From: Symsagittifera roscoffensis
Taxonomy: Eukaryota; Xenacoelomorpha; Acoela; Convolutidae
Length of the DNA stretch: 64,000 nucleotides
Assembly (NCBI RefSeq): GCF_963678635.1
Contig: NC_087069.1
Location: forward strand, 36,003,959 to 36,067,958
Reading direction: 5' to 3'
Position 1 is the first letter of the stretch. Every line of letters begins with the position of its first letter. Under the pieces are notes generated by a model. It searched no databases and had not been told where the DNA came from. It saw nothing but the letters and a program-made list of their open reading frames with translations. The position numbers were made by a program, and so were the translations under genes. This document shows positions 35,201 to 43,284 of this stretch, in pieces.

Positions 35201-38200
35201 TGAACTATCGAGAGGAAGCCAAAAAAGAAAACAATTGTCTGAAGAAACGATGGGAAATTTGATAAAGAAAAAAGCATAAGAAGACAAGAACCAGAAATCT
35301 TATGCTAGAAGTGCATGGGTAACTTTTAAAAAATGTAACTTTCGGAAAAAAAAATGCGTTCAAAGAAACCGAAACTGATCAAACTAAGGCAGGCGAAACG
35401 ACCAGTAAATGACTACAGTCTTTAAAATTGTTGAAACTCAACACCAGAAGTATCCTTGACATTAGCAGATGAGATAAACTGTCAAGTCAATAGCTAAATC
35501 AGAAAAACTTGATGTCTCAAAAGATTATATACAGACCAATGGATTACTGATGAAACGCAAAGTTTGATGACAGATTACAAATCTTCAATCGGCCAGCCGA
35601 GCTGAGTTAAGAGATCAAATAGTCACAGCAGACAAAAATTTCGCACAAACCAGGTGGCAAACACTTAATTCGCCCAATTTCTTTGAAGACCAGTTACTCG
35701 AAAAACAATGATGAAATTAAATATTTCCCAAAATGCTCCAACTTAACTAGGTGTATTACTTTGTGACACAGTGACACATCAAATTAAAACGATGAAAAAA
35801 CTCAGGAAAAACTGAAGTTAATATTCCGATCACAAACCGCCTTTTACCACATTTGCAGTTTTCAACAGCCCCAATTTACCAAAAATACCAAACCATCGAT
35901 ATGCATTAAGAAGAGCTAAACGGGTTTGATTAAATGCCACAAAAGAATCTAAACAAATTAGCCCTTATTGCTTTTGTAATGTTAACGAAATTCTCAAATA
36001 ATGGAACGATAGGTTGTGGGAGATTGACAGAATTGTACCAGGAATAACCAAACATAGGTCCAGCCTTCAACTCTGGATTTTGAGTACAATTTCTCAACAA
36101 AAAAAGAGCTTCAAGCAACGGAAATACGATCAAAGGAGATCTTGAAATACTCTCCTAAAGCTCCAAAAGCAGGAAAAGATAATCAAAAAATCATCTGAAA
36201 AACACTTATCCGAAGTTGCAAAAAAAACAGTCTTCGAATGTCGACCCTTTAGAAAAATCCAAAAAAATCTGAAGACCATATAAAATACTAACAATACCCC
36301 ATTACAGAAGAAAATGGAAAAACCGAGTAAACCAACGAAACGGTAAAATGTGAACTGTTGAATAACTACTTCGTCGGCGCCTTCGGCTCAAATCAAAGCA
36401 AACTAGCAATCAAACTTAAACAAAATGTTCAGTACAGATTCACAATCGATCAAAATTGGGACATGACAAAATTGGAAACCTCATTCATAAGTCATGTCAC
36501 AAAACCTTGAGCAAATCACCCATCCTAATCTTTCATTTAAGCCTAAACCAAGGTTTTATTGTGAAATATGAACTACATGAAAGTCAACATGGATTTCGTA
36601 AACGACGGTCCGCAACAGTTCAGGTTTTTATTTGCCAACTATAAAAATTAAACAATCAACAAGACATCCTGCTTAACACGATCAAACCAATTGGCATCGG
36701 AGGAAAACTTGTCGATCGTACCTGCCTTGTAGGAAGACATAGGTAAAGATTAAAGACTGCAGCTCAACCCTGAGAGAAATCAGCAGTAGAGTTCCAGAAG
36801 AATCAATCTTGGGACCACTGCTGTTTCTAATGTTTATCAACAATCTCCCAGCAACCCTTCGAAACATAAACAGATTTGGCTATTCTGATGACTATAAAGC
36901 CCGTTTACTAAATCATGTTAAAAAAAGGTTAAAATCAAACGAAATGCCACCAAATATAAAAAAAACTCTCATCAGCATCATAAATGATCTGAAAGCAACT
37001 TTTTTGAACAGAACTCTTCGCTCAGTTAACTCTCAGCGTGACCTGAGACTCATTGTACCCAGTAGCTTCCGTGGAAGGAAAACAGTACGCGTCGAGCAAC
37101 GAAAGCCATTGGCGCTTTATTTCAAATCAAACCAAGTCTCACAAAGCAATGCAGTACTACCACCAAATTAAATGCCTACACAGGAGACTTGGTTCCCATA
37201 AAAATAAGGATGACTCTCTAGTAGAGCAAATATAGAACTTGAAAGAGTTCCAACACTAGCAACGAAATGGATTTTTGGGTTAAAAAAATATACGGAATGA
37301 GTGATGGATCTAAAACTTCTCCTGCTCAACCTGTATATTGAAATTCACGGCTTAATAAAACTATAAGCCATACTCGAAACCCAATACGACGTTTATCTAG
37401 ATCTAATAACATGTGAAGGCTGCGGGATCACTCGAGAATCACTCAAGGGCAAATTTCAAAAAGCAGACTAGAAAAAACAGAAAACAATTTCAGGCGAACA
37501 ATACAACTCTACAATTGTGTAATTTGCACCTGCCATACGTTCGATGTACCACAAAGCCAACAAAAGTACCAAGTAACAATTTTGTAAATGTAGAAACGGT
37601 TATAAATACGCGGATTACGCAGATAAAGCTTAATTTGACTGTCAAAGGGGTAAAACTCCCAAGAGCTATCGCTCTGGAGTCTATTTTAACACGCAAAAGG
37701 CACGAGAGATTATTGAGAAGGTTGAATTAGACTCTGATGAGAATAAAATTTCTTTACAAGTAAAAAGTTTGTACACTAATCTTCCACTCAAAGAGACGAT
37801 CGACATTGCACTCAGAAAAACTTGATGAGCAGGAGAAACCCCCGAAAGTCCACGCAGTACTATGAAGAGATTGCTAAACCTTGCTGTAGGTCAATTACAC
37901 TTTAAGCGCAATGATATGTGGTATACACAGCAGGATGTTTTGGCTATGGGAGCTTCTCTTGCAGACAAACTGGCAAATTTGTGGAAGAAAGAGTTCGAAC
38001 CTGTATTGAGGAAAGAGATTCCAAAAAACTTGCAGGCCAATTGGAGATCTAAATGGTATGGCATCTGTCCAGAATGTAGGAAAACAGTTACGTATAGATA
38101 GAAAGGTGTTGAATGTGAAAATTGTCTTAACTGGTTCCATCAAAAATGTATGAAGCTTCAAGAAATGGAATAAGAAATATAGCTAATACTGTTTGATTTT

Positions 38201-41200
38201 GCTCGACATGCTGTGAATTGACAGAAAAAAACAACACTCAGAGAAAATAAAACTTTTTCTGAGACATGTAGATGATATCGTGAGAACTGTGAAAGCAGAT
38301 CCAGAAGAAATGTTAAACGTGGCAAATCAATTACGTTCTAATCTATAGTTTTCTTTAGAAAGCGCCAACGAGAAGGGCAACTTAGCCTTTTTTGACATTA
38401 ATGTTAACGTGAACAAACGTAAGAACGTCATCTGTGGATTATATCAAAAACCAACTGATACAGGGACAATTCTCAATTTCAGGAGCTACGCTCCACTCAT
38501 TTATGAGAGGAACATAAAAGAACGCGCAGTTCATTGAACTTTTAGAAGCACTTCAACTTGGAATAAGTTCGATGATGCCATGGAGGTAAACAGAATACAA
38601 TGGGTGGACAACCAATATCCAGAATCATGGACTGGCAAAAAAGTTTCAAGGACCCTGGACAGACTCATCAAAGCAAACGCCAACAAGGGCCCTGGTAAGG
38701 ACCTACATCAAGGGAGTATTGCTAATGCAGGCACACCACCCATGATGGTTGCAGTACCGAGGCAATGAAAGTAAGGTGCGGAATATAATCATGGCACCAA
38801 TCGTTTTTAACGCCAGAAAGTTGAAAACCTGCCTACCATCCTTAAACTCTTCTTTTTCGCGTGAACTAAAATGAAAAGTGGTTTACAAGATTTCATGTTG
38901 TGGATGTAACTCCAGCTTTGTTGGCCAAACGGTTCGACATCTAACTACTACAATTGACGAACACCGAAAAGAGGACTCACCCATTGGACAACATTTAAGG
39001 CAGTGTGGAATTTAGGGTACGAGCGTGGGATATGAGGTTATAGACCAAGCTAAAATCATCGTCAACCTACTGATATTGGAAGCACTTCACATCTGGAAGG
39101 AGAGACCGAGAAAAAACACGCGCGATGAGTCCAGGAGCAGGAAACTGACCATTAAATTATAGTTCCGATTACAAATTTTCGGCTAATACACAAATAAATA
39201 AACTTAAATAAAAAATTGACATTTTCTGAAAACAGAAAATGAGGGAAATCGAAAAAATACAATTAAATTTAGTTTAATTAAATGATAAAATTATCAGAAT
39301 GTCTCCGGAACTTAAGTCTGACAATTTATTCAAGATGTAATTTTAGCGCAAATTTCAAATTTGCAAATTCTGATTGGTTGACTTTTTATTATTTTGTATA
39401 GACATTGTCTTAGGATGTTATTATGATCGACGATCATTTTATAAAATTTGAATACTTTTAAACCTGATAATGCACAAATGTGCGAAAAAGTTCGTAATTC
39501 ACAATTTTAATTCCCTCTTTTCTAATACTACTACTTTAAAGCTTTGAAACAACACTGTTTTGTAAAATTAACCATTAAGAAAAATCAGGATCAATAGACA
39601 TTTTTTTATTCCGATTGGAATTCAGATAATCAAAATCCCCTTTCATAAATAAAAATCATTCGCCATTTTTATGGGATTTGCATTTTCGTTCGTGGAGAGC
39701 GCAATTCATCCTCGGAAAGCTACTGACATTAAAAGAACTTCACGTCTGAAAAGAGACCGAAAATAAACACGCGCGATGAGTTCAGCAGCAGCGAACTGAC
39801 CCCTAAATTATAGTTCCGAGAACGAATTTTTGGCTAATACACAAACAATTAAATTTCGAAATAAAAAACTGACATTTTGCGAAAATTAAAAATGTGACAA
39901 ATCGAAAAATTATTTAAATTAAGTTTAATTAAAGGATAAAATTATAAGAATGTCATTGGAGGTTATAGACCAAGCAAACACCATCGTCAAGCTACTGACA
40001 AGAAGCACTTCACATCTGGAAGGAGAGACCGAGAATAAACACGCGCGATGAGTTCAGGAGCAGGGAACTGACAATTAAGTTATATTTCGAATACAAATTT
40101 TCGGCTAATACACAAACAAATAAACTGAAACAAAAAATTGACATTTTCCGAATTCAAAAAATAAGACAAATCGAAAAACTAAATTTAAATTTAGTTTAAT
40201 TAAATGATAAAATTATCAGAATGTCTCAGGAACTTAAGTCTGATGATTTGTTCAAGAGGTAATTTTAGCGCAAATTTCAAATTTGCAAACTCCGATTGGT
40301 TGAGTTTTTATTATTTTGTATAGACATTGTCTTAGGATGTTATTATGATCGACGATCAATTTATAAATCTTGAATACTTTTAAACCTGATAATGCACAAA
40401 TGTAGGAAAAAGTTCGTAATTCACAATTTTAATTCCCTCTGTTCTAATACTACTACCTTAAAGCTTTTAAACAACAGTGTTTTGTAAAATTAACCAATAA
40501 GAAAAATCAGGATCAATAGACATTTTTTTATTCCGATTGGAATTCAGATAATCAAAATCCCCTTTCATAAATAAAAATCGTTCGCCATTTTTATGGCATT
40601 TGCATTTTCGTTCGTGGAGAGCGCAATTAATCCTCGGAGAGCTACTGACATTAGAAGCACTTCACATCTGAAAAAAAGAGACCGAGAATAAACACGTGCG
40701 ATGAGTTCAAGAGCAGGGAACTGACCCCTAAATTATAGTTCCGAGAACGCATTTTCGGCTAATACACAAACAATTAAATTTCGAAATAAACAATTAACAT
40801 TTTGCGAAAATGGAAAATGTGACAAATCGAAAAATTATTTAAATTAAGTTTAATTAAATGATAAAATTATAAGAATGTCTCAGAATTTTTTGTATATACA
40901 TTGTCTTAGGATATTTTTATGATCGATGATCATTTTATAAATCTTGAATACTTTTAAACCTGATGATGCACAAATGTGAGAAAAAGTTCTTTAATTACAT
41001 TTTTAATTGCCTCTATTCTAATACTACTACTTTAAATCTTTTATAAAAATTAACCAAAAAGAAAAATCAGTATCAATAGATATTTTTTTATTCCGCTAGA
41101 AATTGAGAAATCAAAATCCCCTTTCATAAATAAAAATCATTCGCCATTTGCATTTTCGTTCGTGCAGAGCGCAATTCATCCTGGGAGAGAGCAAAATCAA

Positions 41201-41572
41201 ATCAAAGCGTGAAACCAATTCTTCAAAAAAAAAAAACCAAACCAGTCGAAATAAATAACCTACACCATTCATTACATTAAATTCCAAGGGTTTTTTGACT
41301 GGGTATATGATGAAGGAAGAGTGTAGTAACTTAAATTACCATGATAATTTTTGACCTTTTCATTTACTTTTAAAAAGGAGATAAATATTTCAGCACTATC
41401 ACAAAATTGAAGTCATTTTGTTCCTGTCTAATAAATTATTAATCATGAGGCTCTAACTCACTCTGGATGAAAATGCATCTTGCGGATATCCCTGGTTTTC
41501 AACTACCGATTGACCTCTACCAATGTCAAAATAGTTGTGCATCTGTACCTCATTTCGGTTAGAGCCGTTCAT
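28797..41572 (-). CDS. Estrogen-receptor-like nuclear receptor (NR3A type), six coding exons
   Basis: Coding exons on minus are 41462-41572, 32870-33254, 31829-31945, 31106-31360, 29522-29663 and 28797-29214. All introns are GT-AG, phases run 0, 1, 1, 1, 2, and the lengths sum to 1428 = 476 codons with TAG. Predicted order: a Ser/Asn/Gln-rich A/B domain (1-135), a two-zinc-finger DNA-binding domain (136-201) with P-box [11 protein letters not shown] as in estrogen receptors, a short hinge with IKRDRR, and a ligand-binding domain (about 228-470). The ER family signatures LADR, WAKSIPG, the following LTL block and FRSIE are in place. It should be a nuclear transcription factor binding ERE-like sites (family knowledge). 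Positions matching ER-alpha Glu353, His524 and AF-2 Glu542 are Leu277, Leu449 and Ser467, so estradiol activation is doubtful. Arg394 is kept (Arg318). The first exon is the least certain part. An ERR is less likely because of the P-box. Confidence 0.85.
29522..29663 (-). CDS. Receptor exon 5: LBD helices 4-5
   Basis: The acceptor TTGCTTAG is before GATACTCG and the donor ATGACACA/GTTAGT follows. The correct frame reads [29 protein letters not shown] and ISADIAM, aligning without gaps to ER from G366 to R394 and including the conserved Arg (Arg318 here). The longer open frame seen in this stretch is a +1 shadow. Confidence 0.88.
29793..30558 (+). mobile_element. 5'-truncated non-LTR retrotransposon in a receptor intron
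   Basis: It encodes the C-terminal part of a reverse transcriptase and its tail in shifting frames: [25 protein letters not shown], an [14 protein letters not shown] block, YACENWNVL, then [11 protein letters not shown] and [11 protein letters not shown] with [11 protein letters not shown] at the end. These are standard for the post-palm region of APE-type LINEs; the clade was not resolved. At least two frameshifts are present and the 5' part is missing. It is antisense to the receptor gene. Confidence 0.8.
30641..30991 (+). mobile_element. hAT-like MITE with target-site duplication
   Basis: The terminus CAGGGGCGGATCTAGG at 30641 is matched by the inverted terminus ending AAATCCGCTGGTG at 30991. 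The flanking 8-mers are AATCTTAT (30633-30640) and AATCTTGT (30992-30999), agreeing at 7 of 8. An 8-bp duplication is the hallmark of hAT transposition. No transposase is encoded. It lies in a receptor intron. Confidence 0.8.
31106..31360 (-). CDS. Receptor exon 4: hinge and LBD helices 1-3
   Basis: The acceptor TTGATTTCAG is before GCATC and the donor ATACCAG/GTTAAT follows (phases 1 and 1). It encodes IKRDRRLAA, matching the ER hinge IRKDRRGG, then [12 protein letters not shown] (helix 1), [13 protein letters not shown] and [10 protein letters not shown] (helix 3). Leu277 follows LADR where ER has the ligand-binding Glu353. Confidence 0.88.
31450..31760. other. Low-complexity intron segment with a 19-base poly-G run
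   Basis: Between receptor exons 3 and 4, a run of 19 G (31605-31623) interrupts a sequence sharing GGCGCC and AAAAAATCC blocks with the hAT-like MITE family. It is probably a further decayed MITE copy. Poly-G tracts of this length could form quadruplexes. Confidence 0.45.
31829..31945 (-). CDS. Receptor exon 3: second zinc finger
   Basis: The acceptor ATGTTTAG is before CTAACTC and the donor CCGAGA/GTATGT follows. It encodes residues 166-204: C-x5-C-x9-C-x2-C (CVSGNDC ... CPAC), then [10 protein letters not shown], the C-terminal extension typical of nuclear receptor DNA-binding domains. The D-box is five residues, as in dimeric receptors. Confidence 0.9.
32231..32574 (+). mobile_element. 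Complete hAT-like MITE with perfect 8-bp target duplication
   Basis: CAGGGGCAGATCTAGG at 32231 is paired with the inverted end AAATCCGCCCTTG at 32574. The same 8-mer CATAGAGG flanks both sides (32223-32230 and 32575-32582). The 344-bp interior is non-coding, with poly-G near one end and poly-C near the other. Confidence 0.88.
32870..33254 (-). CDS. Receptor exon 2: A/B domain and first zinc finger
   Basis: The acceptor TTTGCTTCAG is before AATTCTGG (phase 0) and the donor GTGCAAG/GTTGAT follows. About 98 residues are rich in Ser, Asn, Gln and Pro ([30 protein letters not shown]), then C-x2-C-x13-C-x2-C with the recognition helix [13 protein letters not shown]. If the intron were retained, an alternative ATG at 33371 would be in frame; the polypyrimidine acceptor makes splicing more likely. 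Confidence 0.88.
33660..34270 (+). mobile_element. Probable LINE first-ORF remnant
   Basis: Inside the receptor's 8.2-kb intron, a frame reads [34 protein letters not shown] and FGVVYC, resembling first-ORF products of invertebrate LINEs (from memory of the general pattern, not a search). Stops and frame changes interrupt it. It may be the 5' part of the LINE that follows. Confidence 0.4.
34280..37300 (+). mobile_element. Decayed LINE, copy A, in the receptor intron
   Basis: It aligns over long parts with 51850-54000 (shared GTTCCCGAGAGCAA, AATTCAATCCCGAC-like and AAACAACGAAACGGTA-like blocks), defining one family. Reverse transcriptase remains are seen as [12 protein letters not shown], then [20 protein letters not shown] (motif B region) and FGYSDDYKA (motif C, 36875-36901), where active elements have FGYADD. 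Many stops and frame shifts occur. It is antisense to the receptor gene. A 40-bp imperfect tandem (CTGGACTTTGTTG, CCAGGTCTT) at 34297-34410 sits at its 5' side. Confidence 0.75.
37400..39170 (+). mobile_element. Penelope-like element copy A with GIY-YIG and PHD-like finger
   Basis: In order: an RT block [18 protein letters not shown] (37755-37825), the motif B region [19 protein letters not shown] (37926-37985), a Cys/His cluster CPEC ... [12 protein letters not shown] ... WFCSTC (38065-38220), motif [20 protein letters not shown] (38252-38310), the following [11 protein letters not shown] and LYQKPTDT blocks, and a GIY-YIG nuclease (38880-39110) with FVGQT and the Glu of LEALHI. Spacing and order are those of Penelope-like elements with an endonuclease. 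Stops and shifts make it inactive. The zinc cluster has PHD C4HC3 spacing and lies between RT motifs B and C. Confidence 0.8.
39080..41190 (+). repeat. Tandem array of Penelope-like element 3' ends
   Basis: The segment around AACACGCGCGATGAGTTCAG, coding for the last residues after the GIY-YIG, recurs at about 39115, 39770, 40040 and 40695. The block CATTGTCTTAGGAT recurs at about 39403, 40325 and 40900. Units are of unequal length, each ending in the same A/T-rich 3' UTR. Partial tandem copies are a known habit of Penelope-like elements; here four are stacked head to tail. Confidence 0.8.
41462..41572 (-). CDS. Receptor exon 1 (coding part), distal
   Basis: A classic acceptor CTTCCTTTTTTCAG precedes the exon (41583) and a strong donor ATCCAGA/GTGAGT ends it (41461/41462). 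ATG at 41572 sits in a good context (AACCATGA). The 37 codons ([18 protein letters not shown]...) are Asn/Gln/Ser-rich like the known A/B exon, and the exit phase 0 equals the entry phase of exon 2. Assignment to the receptor rests on strand, phase and composition; it could belong to another minus-strand gene. Confidence 0.6.
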
Positions 41573-41829
41573 GGTTCTGGTATCTGAAAAAAGGAAGTTG
41601 AAAGTATCAAAATTAAGACCCGGAGTGGACGGTACGTACCCACGGAGCCGCATTCCCGGATAGCCGAAAAAACTAAATACCTCCGGTTTTTATTAAATTA
41701 AATCAGAAAACTTGTCACTAAATTGAGACGCATTTTGATTGGACAAAAATGTGCCTCAAAATTTTGTAGCCTGTTAAGAGATTTGATTGGCTAATACTTT
41801 CTTTCTCATTGAATTGATATTGGGAAAAA

Positions 41830-41948
41830 CATCAATGTTGCATAAAACGTTTTCGACAAAAAGTCTTCATCAGTAAAATCTCATTGAAATTCAATGAGAT
41901 TTTACTGATGAAGACTTTTTGTCGAAAACGTTTTATGCAACATTGATG
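41830..41948. repeat. Perfect 119-bp palindrome
   Basis: Arms of 59 bases (41830-41888 and 41890-41948) are exact reverse complements around a single central A at 41889. The arm begins CATCAATGTTGCATAAAACG. There is no loop, and the similarity stops at both ends. The structure suggests a fold-back element or a replication-slippage product; an assembly artefact is possible. Confidence 0.92.
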
Positions 41949-42014
41949 ATTGAATTAATTGAATCTACTTTACAATCGCCCTCCCTTTGGTATCTACTTA
42001 AGAATTGCCACTCC

Positions 42015-42226
42015 CTTTAATTAAATAGTAAATTAGCGCTAGAGCTTTGTATTGAGAATTCTATACAAAGATTTTTGCTGCAATCTGATTGGTCGAAAAT
42101 GCGTTAATTTAATCTACTTAACAATTGCCCCCCCCCCCCTTAAAAATCCCAAAAACGGCATTTTTGGCCTGTTCTTTTTAAAGCACTTGTCCCCCCCCCC
42201 TTAAGAAAATCCTAGATCCGCCTCTG
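42015..42226 (+). mobile_element. Dispersed short repeat followed by hAT-like MITE end
   Basis: The first part (to ~42120) is copy 3 of the TTTTTGCTGCA ... GATTGGTCG repeat. It is followed by two poly-C runs and the inverted MITE terminus AAAATCCTAGATCCGCC ending near 42226, so this hAT-like copy is in opposite orientation to those at 30641 and 32231. Its other end was not located. Confidence 0.55.
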
Positions 42227-42297
42227 CACTGTCACTATAATTTCGGTTGGTGGCCCTTAATTTGGGCCCTCAGTTTGGGGGCCCTTAATAGTTTTTA

Positions 42298-42400
42298 TAT
42301 TTTTCGGCTATCCGGGAACGAATTTATTTTTCGGCTATACGGGAACAAATTTATTTTTTGGCTATCCGGGAACGAATTTATTTTTCGCTTATCTAGGTAT
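42298..42400 (+). repeat. 27-bp tandem repeat, nearly four units
   Basis: Units of the form TTTTTCGGCTATCCGGGAAC with GAATTTA recur with period 27 (GGCTA at 42306, 42333, 42360). The same CGGCTATCCGGGAA motif occurs in reverse at ~41650, just upstream of receptor exon 1. Confidence 0.85.
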
Positions 42401-43280
42401 TCGGCTCCGTGACACGCCACCGATGGCCGACAACTGCTGGATCTATGATAAGTTCTTTAGCCCAAAAAAACTCATGAAATTTCGTACAAATACTGGCACG
42501 AGATCAAGAAGACATCATGATCAAGCTAGAAATGTACTGGTGGGTCATAGTGCAAATTTTCGTTTTTAAAAGTCAAGAACACAACAGCCGAATTTTCCAT
42601 TTTTTCTTTTTTATTCCATAGATAATAATCATGTCAAAAGTATCGTAGTAACCGAGGTTACATTCAGGAGTCCCATCATCGCATCATCCAGTCAAAATCC
42701 TCGGAACTTTCAAGATATGGAAGAGTTAAGTAAAACGTGGATGGAAATTTTGATAACGTAAAATTTAAATGTTTTCGCAACTATGTGCATAGTCAGCATT
42801 TTTATAAGAAACTAATCTAAATGACAATAAAACATCAATTTACAAATTTTACATAAATCACATACATTTTTTTTCTAAACGAGAAATCCCTGCAGCTCAA
42901 GCTGCGAATTCTTCATAATAATAATTATTATTATAATAATACTAAACCATCAAGTTAAAACATTAGCCAATCACAGTTGACCTCTAAAATTATTATTTAG
43001 ATGTGAGGTGGATAGAGGTAAAAAGTCAGATGGTTAGGAACTAAGCCAACCAGATTGAGAAAATTAACACCTGCACAGTATAAAACCGGGGTTGACAGAA
43101 ACTCAAAACGATTGACCTGATATGAGACTACGGTTTTATCAGATACGTATGCTAAGCTGCGCTTTCGTTCCCTTGGCTCTAAAAATAAAGATTTCTTCGA
43201 AAGTAGTTTTATCATAATTAGTGCCGAGTACACAGGCAGCGTTTGCAACCTCTAATGCGATAGAGAATCTATGCTGAAAA
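42401..43280. other. Upstream flank of the receptor gene
   Basis: No coding exon is supported. A 5' UTR exon and promoter of the receptor may lie here. A short AT palindrome (AATAATTATTATTATAATAA) lies near 42919. The minus-strand frame at 42997-43248 overlaps the start of the repeat array and is not a credible gene. Confidence 0.4.
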
Positions 43281-43284
43281 CTAC

